From: Luteolibacter sp. Y139
Lineage (GTDB): Bacteria; Verrucomicrobiota; Verrucomicrobiia; Verrucomicrobiales; Akkermansiaceae
Reading direction: 5' to 3'
Length of the DNA stretch: 64,000 bases
Assembly: GCF_038066715.1 (NCBI RefSeq)
Contig: NZ_JBBUKT010000008.1
Location: 273,961 to 337,960 of the forward strand
Part shown: positions 5,861-13,300 of the stretch, in pieces
How the letters are laid out: the number at the start of each line of letters is the position of its first letter
Position numbering within the stretch: the stretch's first letter is position 1
Made by a program: the position numbers and the translations under genes
Notes under the pieces: model-generated
Told to the model about the DNA's origin: nothing
Database searches by the model: none
Seen by the model: only the letters and a program-made list of their open reading frames with translations

Positions 5861-8382
5861 GAGCGGACCTTGAAGGTGAATAGATTGACCTGTCCCGGCT
5901 GGGCGCTTGAAACCGCGCTGAAGACGCCGGGACTCACGAAGGCACCGCCGGGCGTGCATGCCAGATGGACCTGTGGCGCCACGATGGCCCCGGTTCCCGC
6001 GTTCCGCGCGACCACCGAAAAGCCGGTAAAGGTCCGCTGAAGCGTGAACTTCATCTGGGTCGTGAGCGAGGTGTAGGGAATGCCCGTGTCCACTTCGCTC
6101 ACCGTGCCGCCGTTGCGGAATTCCATCTTGAGGTTCGCATCCGGCACCGATCGATCGAGCTTGAGCCCGATGCCATGGTCCGGGGTCATGTCCGCGGTCG
6201 AGTCGCGAGAATAGAGGCCAGCGCGGAAGATGCCGCTTGCCGGAGCCCACGGGCACGCCATCTCGATCGCCATCTCGTAGGTGTTGCCAAACCAGAACAT
6301 CGCCGCCTCCAGCATGAGGCGGGCTTGTTCGGAGCCGCCGCTGGTGGTCGAGTAGAACTCGACATTGTTGCCGCCGGTCACGCTGCCGCGGACAAGGTAG
6401 CCGCCCGCGATATTGGTGATGGTCCAACCGTTGTTGCCGTAGGGGCTGGTTCCTCGGGAACGAATCCACGGTTCATGGAAGATGAGGCCATGGCCGAGGT
6501 GCTCATTGATGGTCTCGGAGCGATTCTGTTGGACGACATGCTCGAGCTGCGAGCGGGTGGCGAAGGTGTAGTCGATGAAGCGGCAGATGTAGCCGCTCTG
6601 CATGGCGGGGTATTCCAGGCCGCCCGTGTAATAGAAGGCCGAGGCGTCGCTGCTGTTGATGACCACGTTGCCCTGGCTGGAAGAGTCCATCCGGCGGACG
6701 ATGAAATTCGCGTTAACGAAGGTCGCGCGGTCGACCACCAGCGAGGACGCACCGCTCAGATCGACGAACGACGCGCCGGTCGACTGCTCCATGTTCATGG
6801 CCACGATCACGAGACTGGAGACCTGATAGAGGTCGGCAAACTTCTCGCAGAAGGTCGCGTCCACGCCGATCACGGTGAGGTCCTTGCAAGAGAGCCCATA
6901 GATGGCGGTGACCGAGCAGTGATCGAAGTAGCTGGCGCTGATGAGGTGGTTGGCCGTTGCTCCATTCGGTCCCACGCCGATCTCGGAAAAGTAGATGCCG
7001 TAGTCGCAGAAGCCGAAGGTGCACCCATTGATGAGGTGGTTTGCCGTGCGGTTGGAAACGAGGTCGTATTTGAAGCCGAGGATCTGGACCTGATCCATCA
7101 CGAAGCCATTTCCCACCCAATCGTTCGCGCCGGTCGCCGGGTCGCCAATCTGGACCCCGGTACCAACTTTGCCTCCCATGGCGGTATTCGAACCCGAGAC
7201 CTTGAGATTCCGCATCGCGGCCCCGAAAGCCGAGGTGAAGTAAACCACCGGCGAGGTGCGGACGGCCGGGAAGAGCACCGCGGGAGAGTCGGTGAAGTTC
7301 GAATTGTTCGCCCCGTGGATGAGACCCACCACACCGCCCTGGCCCATGCCGACCAGGTGCGTGTTGATGCCAACGGTAACGTTGCAGAGATAGCGGCCCT
7401 GCGGGAAACAGACCGTCTGGATCTTGTCCGATGCGACCGCGGCATCGATCGCCGCTTGCACCGCGGCGGTATCGTTGGTGCCCCAGAAGGCCGCCGTATT
7501 GGCGACCGAGGAACCCGCCGCCACTGCGAGGGTGACCTGGCCAGAATTTTGGTAGCTGGCGATGGTGGTGATGAGGTCGGCGCTTGCGGCACCCGCTTTC
7601 TCCACCCGGATGTATTTGCCCACATCGCCCGCCGAGAATCCTGCGTAGCCGGACGAGAGCACCGCGCTGCCACTGGTCATCGAAGCGACGAAGATCGCCT
7701 TGGCATCGCCCGCAGCTCCGAAGGCCTTGACCGAGATTGCGGCCCCGAGATCGATGGCCGCCTGAGCCGCTTGTGCGGCGCTCATCGCACTGATGCTGGC
7801 AAGGGTCACGTCGGCACTCGGCAGGCCGAGGTTGGCGAGGGCCTGCTCCTTCTGACCACCGGTGAGGGACTGGGGAATGTCCGGCCGGATGACGGGAAGG
7901 CCTTCGAGGTAGGACCATGCCACCGGCGGAGCATCGAGGCCCTCGCTGCCGGACTGGGGATCGAGGAGGCGGAACTCGGCGGAGATGTAGGTCATCTCGC
8001 TGCCGTCATCCGCCACATGGCGGACGATGAAGCGGTAGCTGTCCTGGGCGAGGGCTGCCTCGGCCTTGGTGAAGGTCGCCGCGAGGAGCTGCTTGGCCCC
8101 ACCGGCCCAGTCGCCAGCCACGAACGTCTCATCGCAATCGTCGGCATCGAACTCCTTCCGCATGAGGGAATCATCGGCGGAGGTGGCATTGAGGGACTTG
8201 ACCTCGACGATGATGGTGCCGACGCCGGCGGCGAGGAGGTGCTGGCCGTTGTCGGTGAGAGCGAGTTGGAAGGCGAGGTCGGAGCCGCGCCACGCGAAGG
8301 GTGCCTCCTGGGTCGCAGCGTCACGAACGGTGCGGGACTGGGAACGGGCTTCGCAGAGGATGCGAATGATGTGAGACGGCAT
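5824..8382 (-). CDS. Tail fibre/tailspike with pectate-lyase-like beta helix
   Basis: An 852-residue protein starting MPSHIIRILCEARS. Residues 1-185 form an N-terminal virion-attachment part. A linker with 'LTGGQKEQALANLGLPSAD' resembles fibre stalk repeats. From about 210 comes 'VKAFGAAGD ... NDTAAVQAAIDAA', the opening signature of the pectate lyase 3 family. It is followed by repeated N/G/V-rich rungs to about 600 that suggest a right-handed beta helix. The last ~200 residues look like a beta-sandwich receptor-binding or chaperone region. Such spikes bind or cleave host surface polysaccharide. It is the last gene of the inverted tail block and converges on gpGT. A 12-bp spacer motif (CGGTGATCAGTG, + strand) lies about 30 bp upstream. 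Confidence 0.75.
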   Translation of the reverse strand: MPSHIIRILCEARSQSRTVRDAATQEAPFAWRGSDLAFQLALTDNGQHLLAAGVGTIIVEVKSLNATSADDSLMRKEFDADDCDETFVAGDWAGGAKQLLAATFTKAEAALAQDSYRFIVRHVADDGSEMTYISAEFRLLDPQSGSEGLDAPPVAWSYLEGLPVIRPDIPQSLTGGQKEQALANLGLPSADVTLASISAMSAAQAAQAAIDLGAAISVKAFGAAGDAKAIFVASMTSGSAVLSSGYAGFSAGDVGKYIRVEKAGAASADLITTIASYQNSGQVTLAVAAGSSVANTAAFWGTNDTAAVQAAIDAAVASDKIQTVCFPQGRYLCNVTVGINTHLVGMGQGGVVGLIHGANNSNFTDSPAVLFPAVRTSPVVYFTSAFGAAMRNLKVSGSNTAMGGKVGTGVQIGDPATGANDWVGNGFVMDQVQILGFKYDLVSNRTANHLINGCTFGFCDYGIYFSEIGVGPNGATANHLISASYFDHCSVTAIYGLSCKDLTVIGVDATFCEKFADLYQVSSLVIVAMNMEQSTGASFVDLSGASSLVVDRATFVNANFIVRRMDSSSQGNVVINSSDASAFYYTGGLEYPAMQSGYICRFIDYTFATRSQLEHVVQQNRSETINEHLGHGLIFHEPWIRSRGTSPYGNNGWTITNIAGGYLVRGSVTGGNNVEFYSTTSGGSEQARLMLEAAMFWFGNTYEMAIEMACPWAPASGIFRAGLYSRDSTADMTPDHGIGLKLDRSVPDANLKMEFRNGGTVSEVDTGIPYTSLTTQMKFTLQRTFTGFSVVARNAGTGAIVAPQVHLACTPGGAFVSPGVFSAVSSAQPGQVNLFTFKVRSHPGPSEFVWVP

Positions 8383-8465
8383 GCCCGGATTGTGCCGGGC
8401 GACCGGTGTTCGGTGATCAGTGGAGGAACGCGGTTGGGGGCGTTCGGGAGGAGATGAGACGCATC

Positions 8466-9251
8466 CTAGCGGCCAAGCGGAATAAAGCCGCTCACCACTG
8501 GGGGCTGCCCTTTGTCGAACCGGGCAGGAGCCCCGCTGGATGTGCAGTGGATGAAGTCGGCCCCATACGTTGACGGAAATTTGAAATCTCGTCGGATATT
8601 GCCGTTCAGTGTCATGATGCACGAGCCATTGTAGATGCCGCCTTCGCCGCGACTGCAAGGCATGCAAAGCGACACTGCTTCAATTTCATTGTCGAGGTCC
8701 GCAGTCGACGCGTTTCTTTCTTCCAGCCAGTTGAGCAGCCGTCGACCATCAGCGTCATCCCAGCTGGGCGAAGGCCACTCGAAGGTCATGGCAAAACTCC
8801 AGCCTTCCAGCACGACAGGCGGCTTTACGGTATTATCTGAAGACCTCGATATTGCAGGGGTAAATTTGACGCATTGAAGTTCGCATAGTGTCTTTGATCG
8901 GCTTAAGAGAAACAGCTTAGAACCCAGCACGGATTGCGGCATTTCCTTGAGGTGGTCGTCCAGAAATGGCCCTGTTGCGAATACGAATATGTCGACGCGG
9001 ACCGACCTAACCGGCACCTTGGCCGGGTCGATGCGTGCAAGCTCAAGACGCGCTTCGGCGGCCTCTTTCTCGAGTAAAGCGGCGCGCTCGCGAGATTCCG
9101 ATTGGAAACGTTTCAGTTCCCCGTCCTTCCAGTCGGCTTCCTTGGCTGCGAAGTACCAGGCACCGAATCCCGCAACGGCAGCGAGAACCGTTAGGACGAC
9201 CGTCGCGACGCCGCAGGTCTGAGACGCCTTGGAAATGAATTCCGATGTCAT
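8466..9251 (-). CDS. Membrane-anchored coiled-coil protein, unknown
   Basis: A 261-residue protein with one N-terminal membrane helix (about residues 13-34, 'VATVVLTVLAAVAGFGAWYFA'), a charged coiled-coil segment (residues 37-72, 'ELKRFQSESRERAALLEKEAAEARLELA', given in part) and a soluble C-terminal domain of about 180 residues with six Cys. No family is recognised. It lies between the tail tip gene and the tail fibre gene, where phages often carry lysogenic-conversion genes. The G+C appears lower than in the flanking genes, consistent with a moron. A host-envelope role is an inference only. Confidence 0.6.
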   Translation of the reverse strand: MTSEFISKASQTCGVATVVLTVLAAVAGFGAWYFAAKEADWKDGELKRFQSESRERAALLEKEAAEARLELARIDPAKVPVRSVRVDIFVFATGPFLDDHLKEMPQSVLGSKLFLLSRSKTLCELQCVKFTPAISRSSDNTVKPPVVLEGWSFAMTFEWPSPSWDDADGRRLLNWLEERNASTADLDNEIEAVSLCMPCSRGEGGIYNGSCIMTLNGNIRRDFKFPSTYGADFIHCTSSGAPARFDKGQPPVVSGFIPLGR

Positions 9252-9389
9252 AGGCGACGCGGTTTACAAGAGTTCGGTATCGGAGGCTGCAACAAAACGT
9301 CGCGAAATTTGGAAGCGACTCTCTCTGGTAGAATGGCTTCCGCGGTTCCAATCTCCGCGCCGCCCAAGTCGAATGAAAGTCGACACTCC

Positions 9390-11357
9390 TTATGGCGGCA
9401 GCTTCTCAATGCCTTGCTCCGGACCGATGAGGTTGTTTTTGAAGAAGGCTTGGATGATCGAGACGTCCGCGACGCCATAGTCGACGGCGATCTCGCCGGA
9501 GGGGAAAACGACGCTGGTGCTATTGAAGGCACGGGAGAGCGAGCCGTTGGTGATGGTCGCGGTGTAGGTCGCGGTGCTCGTGTAGTTGAAGAGCGAGGAA
9601 CCATCGGTGGTGGTGACGTAGGTCTTGACCGTCAATTCGACCTTCTGGAGCTCGCTCTCGGTGTATTCAGGCGGCTCCCAAGTGATGGTGTAACCGGCAT
9701 TAATGCGGTGGTTGGCGATGATGTCGGCCGGGTTCGGTGGCGTGGTCATTTCCCACTGGGGATTCTTCACGCCACGGGAGCGGATGCTGGCGAGGGCACC
9801 ATTGCCGCGATTGATATCGAGCTCGTCGGTGTCCGCGTCCCACTCGTAGATGGAGGGGTCATATTCAATGAGGTCGAGGCGGGTAAGGAACTTGTCCCCA
9901 TCGCGGAGGAACGTGAATCCGTCGACCTCGAAGACGGTGGCATCAAGGCCGATCTCAAGGGAGGTGTATTTGCAGAGGTCTCCCGGGCGGACCAGAAGCC
10001 CGCGGAGGTCGAGATTGATGGAAAGGGTGCGGCGGAATCGGGCGCGGCGGAGGGCGATGCGTGCGATGCGCTGGGCGGCCGTGTAGCTGATCGTGAGGGG
10101 GAGATCGATGTCCAGCCAGTTGGTATTGCCCTCGGCGGCGATGGCGGAGGTGTCCTCGTATTGCGGGAAGGACGCGGGCTGCCAGTCGGCCTCATCGAAG
10201 AAGTTGCCGCGGACGGCGTTGGGGAAGGCGCGGTCCGGCTGATCGAAGTTCAACTCATAGGCACCCTGCACCATGGCCTCGGTGAAGTGGGGCGTATCGG
10301 CGTCGGCTTCCTTGGGTGCCCCGGCCTCGATGAACCAGGTGCCCGAGCTGTAGCGGATCTTGCCGGCCATCGCCTGCTCGAGGGTCTTGAGGACCTCATC
10401 GTGCGGCTGGTCCGCGGTGAACACCCCATCGCCCCGGTAGCGCTTCTCGCTGCCGCCGCCTTTCAACGGCACGTCCTGATCGCAGACATTCGCCGAGGCA
10501 TTGAGGGTGGGCGTGTCGATGTTGGCCGGGTCCACTCCCATCTTGGTGACGAGGTAGTGGCGGGCCTGGAGGGCGGGATTGCGGCTCCAGGCGGTGGAAC
10601 TACTGCGGGTGTCGTAGATCTTGGCGCCCTTGACGATGGCGGAGAACTCGGGGGACTGGCCTTCCCATGAGACGCTGAAAGCTTTTGTCACCGCGTAGAT
10701 GGCGGCGATGCCGTGAAACTTGTCGGTGGTCTCGATGACATCCGGGATGCCGATCGGGTCGCCCAGATTCGGGGTATTGCGCGGATCGAGGGCATTGCGC
10801 ATCTGGTTGCCGATGTCCTGCGTGGGCGTGCCCTTGAAGGTCCAGAGGATGATGGTTTTGCCGTATTTTCCGGCGACGCGGCCGAAGGTCTCGCCGGGGA
10901 TGACCGAATAGGAGAGCTGCTCATCGAACATCCACACCGATTCGATCTCCTGCACCTCGTGACCGGCGAGGGCGACGAGGAGGTGGGTCTCGAAGCCGAT
11001 GCGGTTGTGGGCGAAGATCAGCGGGCCACCGACACGAGCGCGGCCGAAGATGGTGCGGCGCGGCGTGAGAGGCTGGCGAAAGTTGCGGCGGGCATTCCGC
11101 TGGATGCTGTTGAATTGGTCCTGTAGGGCTTCCTTGCGCTGATCGTTCGCCTGCTTGAGGGAGTAGGCGATCGAGGCGACGGCGACCACGGCTTCGACGA
11201 CGGCCGCGTATTCGACGATGTAGGAGACGATGGCGACGATGGCCTCGCCGATGCCGCCGAGGCAGGGCGGCCGGTGAGGCGACCACGGGAAGCCCGGATG
11301 GCCGATCTCCGCGCGGACGCCAGGCGGAAGGTAAGGGATGGGTTCGTGGCTTCTCAT
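9390..11357 (-). CDS. Tail tip / host-specificity protein (gpJ-like)
   Basis: A 655-residue protein. Residues 35-70 hold a hydrophobic segment ('AIVAIVSYIVEYAAVVEAVVA') and then 'FNSIQRNARRNFRQPLTPRRTIFGRARVGG', the opening pattern of gpJ-like central tail hub proteins in many siphophages. The middle contains the 'VLKTLEQAMAGKIRYSSGTWFIEAG' block and the 'RIARIALRRARF' tail-3-like core. The C-terminal third contains a fibronectin-III-like stretch (about 545-600, 'TITWEPPEYTESELQKVE'). It would cap the tail and contact the receptor. Its start overlaps the stop of the upstream NlpC/P60-like gene by 4 bp. Confidence 0.8.
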   Translation of the reverse strand: MRSHEPIPYLPPGVRAEIGHPGFPWSPHRPPCLGGIGEAIVAIVSYIVEYAAVVEAVVAVASIAYSLKQANDQRKEALQDQFNSIQRNARRNFRQPLTPRRTIFGRARVGGPLIFAHNRIGFETHLLVALAGHEVQEIESVWMFDEQLSYSVIPGETFGRVAGKYGKTIILWTFKGTPTQDIGNQMRNALDPRNTPNLGDPIGIPDVIETTDKFHGIAAIYAVTKAFSVSWEGQSPEFSAIVKGAKIYDTRSSSTAWSRNPALQARHYLVTKMGVDPANIDTPTLNASANVCDQDVPLKGGGSEKRYRGDGVFTADQPHDEVLKTLEQAMAGKIRYSSGTWFIEAGAPKEADADTPHFTEAMVQGAYELNFDQPDRAFPNAVRGNFFDEADWQPASFPQYEDTSAIAAEGNTNWLDIDLPLTISYTAAQRIARIALRRARFRRTLSINLDLRGLLVRPGDLCKYTSLEIGLDATVFEVDGFTFLRDGDKFLTRLDLIEYDPSIYEWDADTDELDINRGNGALASIRSRGVKNPQWEMTTPPNPADIIANHRINAGYTITWEPPEYTESELQKVELTVKTYVTTTDGSSLFNYTSTATYTATITNGSLSRAFNSTSVVFPSGEIAVDYGVADVSIIQAFFKNNLIGPEQGIEKLPP

Positions 11358-11770
11358 GGGGCGGGCCAGCGGAGGGCGGCGGTGGCGTGGCGGCGGTGGA
11401 GGTAGGCGTGGCCGGCGAAGCCGAAAGCCGAGGCGACGATTGACTTGCCGCGCCAGATGCCGGGGTGATCGCCATCGGTGAGGATGATGTCACCGGTTCG
11501 GAAGTCGCCGGGATCGGTCACCTGCTGCCATCCAGCGGCGAGAAGTTGCCCTTGCACGGCCATGCAGATGGTTCCCTTTCCCGCGACGTGCTTGCGGAGG
11601 CCTTCATTATGAGTCGCGTAGGTGCCGCGGATGGAATCAGCGTGGGAGGAGCCGGACACGAGGTCGACCCAGCCAGCGATGAAGAGCACACAGTCATGAT
11701 CGCCGGGAACGTAGCGTCTGCCAAAGGTGGCTCGGAGGTAGGAATCGAGGTCGGCGATGAGATCCTTCAT
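11354..11770 (-). CDS. DUF6950 / NlpC-P60-like tail tip assembly protein
   Basis: A 138-residue protein whose 'DHDCVLFIAGWVDLV' holds the Cys of an NlpC/P60-like active site ('D C ...F..DW'). A later 'TGDIILTDGDHPGIWRG' segment provides the candidate histidine. The small size and position directly before the gpJ-like gene match the DUF6950 proteins of siphophages, which replace the longer gpK. It probably acts in tail tip assembly or peptidoglycan penetration. It is translationally coupled to the gpJ-like gene by an ATGA overlap. Confidence 0.7.
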   Translation of the reverse strand: MKDLIADLDSYLRATFGRRYVPGDHDCVLFIAGWVDLVSGSSHADSIRGTYATHNEGLRKHVAGKGTICMAVQGQLLAAGWQQVTDPGDFRTGDIILTDGDHPGIWRGKSIVASAFGFAGHAYLHRRHATAALRWPAP

Positions 11771-11780
11771 AGTGCCGTTC

Positions 11781-12329
11781 TTAGAGCTTGATGGTGATGT
11801 CCTGCAGGGACGCGACGAAGCGGAGCGAAGTGTCGCCGGGGTAGAGCCCTTGCTGGTGGGCGTCCGTGTAGAGCGAGCCCTCCGAATCGCGCAGGCGGGC
11901 GAGCTCGTTGCCCACGGTCATCCGGAGGGTGGAGCCTTCCGGGGCGCGGGAGAGTTGGAGGGTATCCATCTTGCCCCGCATGAGCAGTTCCACGCCGATG
12001 AGGGTGCGGGTGTCGCCGAGGAAGAGGGCGAGGTAGACCTCGGCGAGGCGGCGCTTGTAGACGATGCCCGCGAGTTCGGAGAGGAGCTGGTTGGGGATCT
12101 CGGTAAGCGAGAGCTTCAGGCTCCCGGCGCGGATGTCGCTGTATTCCTCGATTGGTTCGACGCCGGCGAGGCAGCCGAGGCCAAGCCAGGTGTGACCGTT
12201 CCAGACGACGGGGCCCAAGCCGGTCCAGGCGAAGAGCGGGTCGCCGAGGATATCGAGGTGGACCAAGAGCGCCGGGGTGATGGCGCTCGTCTGGATGGCA
12301 TCCGCGAAGTCGGGACTGAGATCTCGCAT
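11781..12329 (-). CDS. Tail protein (DUF2163-like / gpL-position)
   Basis: A 182-residue protein beginning MRDLSPDFADAIQ; an upstream in-frame start would add residues encoded by a low-complexity spacer and was rejected. It has 'W.G..WLGLGCLAGVEPIEEYSDI' and 'LKLSLTEIPNQLLSEL', a pattern found in siphophage proteins located between the distal tail protein and the NlpC/P60 protein. It is likely part of the baseplate or tail tip hub. The gene ends 10 bp before the NlpC-like gene on the same strand. No strong Shine-Dalgarno sequence is visible. Confidence 0.6.
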   Translation of the reverse strand: MRDLSPDFADAIQTSAITPALLVHLDILGDPLFAWTGLGPVVWNGHTWLGLGCLAGVEPIEEYSDIRAGSLKLSLTEIPNQLLSELAGIVYKRRLAEVYLALFLGDTRTLIGVELLMRGKMDTLQLSRAPEGSTLRMTVGNELARLRDSEGSLYTDAHQQGLYPGDTSLRFVASLQDITIKL

Positions 12330-12456
12330 TTGCGAGAAGTGTTCAGTTTCCAATGTTCAGTTTTCAGCATGGGCAGCGGGGGATTCCCGCCATTCGCGGG
12401 AGCGCCGCCAATCTGCTCGTCCCTTGCATCCCACGCATCATGGGCTAGCAGTCCGC

Positions 12457-12660
12457 ATGGATGAAACCGCGCTACGAACGTTCGTTGAGGAGCAGATCGA
12501 GTCGTATCATGCCCCCCAGGGAAGCTCTGGCGTCGGCGACCAGTCCGCTGCCGACCACGTGCGCCGCTCGCTGGCCGAAAGCGGAATGAATGTGGCGGTG
12601 CCTCACGAACTGTTTGAAAAGGTGCTCGCGGATTCGCTGGCGAAGCATGACGAGAGCTAG
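12457..12660 (+). CDS. Small helical hypothetical protein against the tail operon
   Basis: A 67-residue acidic, helical protein (MDETALRTFVEEQIESYH ...) in the gap between two minus-strand tail genes but on the plus strand. It overlaps the 3' end of the distal tail gene by 4 bp. The gap would otherwise be unexplained coding-like sequence. In the un-inverted phage map it would be read backwards relative to the tail genes, as a moron would be. No family recognised. Confidence 0.45.
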   Translation: MDETALRTFVEEQIESYHAPQGSSGVGDQSAADHVRRSLAESGMNVAVPHELFEKVLADSLAKHDES

Positions 12661-13283
12661 TCCACCAATATCTCCTGCACGCCGGTCAGGCTGAAGGTGT
12701 AGGGCCGGGAACGTTCGTAGGCATCGGCCTCCCACTCGGGCGCTTGGGAGGTGAAGCGGAAAACGCCAATGGCATCGCGGACGATGAGCGGGGTCTCATC
12801 CGGTACCGTCCTCATGATCTTAGGCCAGAGGGAAATGGTGGCGGTGCCCGTGGCGGAGCTGTTGACGTCGGCGCGGACCTTGGAGAGTTGGTCGCCGACT
12901 TGGACCCAGTCGCCCGCCTTGAGGATGCCGGGGACGTTTGGCGTGAATCCGGAGACGGAGATGGTGCGATCGCCCGGGGTCGCAGCAGCGGTGAGAATGG
13001 GATTCCCGGTGGCCTTGCCGAGGGGCTTGCGGCGGGCGGGGTCCGGCATGCGGAAGAGACCGAAGGGTGCCTCCAACATGAGGAAGAAGCCCTCGGCAAC
13101 CTGTGCTTCGCGGCGGTTGAGGCGGCGGACCTTCATGACAAACGACCACCGCTCGAGCTGGCCGCGCTGGGCTTGCGCTTGACCGGAGAAGGGCGACTCG
13201 GCGAGGCCGTGATTGCTCTCCATCTTCCATGAGATGGTGATGGCGTTGAGAAGTTCCTCCGGAATGTCGATGGGGTCGGGCAT
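12657..13283 (-). CDS. Distal tail-like protein after tape measure
   Basis: A 208-residue protein (MPDPIDIPEELLNAITISW) with a conserved-looking 'ERWSFVMKVRRLNRREAQVAEGFF' region, a central beta domain ('VSGFTPNVPGILKAGDWVQVG') typical of siphophage proteins following the tape measure, and 'FRFTSQAPEWEADAYERSRPY' near the end. It starts 17 bp after the tape measure stop. By synteny it should be the distal tail or minor tail protein that starts the baseplate ring. Confidence 0.65.
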   Translation of the reverse strand: MPDPIDIPEELLNAITISWKMESNHGLAESPFSGQAQAQRGQLERWSFVMKVRRLNRREAQVAEGFFLMLEAPFGLFRMPDPARRKPLGKATGNPILTAAATPGDRTISVSGFTPNVPGILKAGDWVQVGDQLSKVRADVNSSATGTATISLWPKIMRTVPDETPLIVRDAIGVFRFTSQAPEWEADAYERSRPYTFSLTGVQEILVD

Positions 13284-13300
13284 GGGCCAGCGGTAGGTGG

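Noticed and set aside
5965..8457. 830-codon plus-strand frame antisense to the tail fibre
   Set aside because: It mirrors the fibre gene codon for codon, is rich in Arg/Gly/His/Val repeats and has no ribosome site or domain; a GC-rich antisense artefact.
9309..10670. 453-codon plus-strand frame over the gpJ-like gene
   Set aside because: Composition (Gly/Val/Glu-rich, no hydrophobic core pattern) is that of an antisense shadow; gpJ-like protein on the other strand has clear family motifs.
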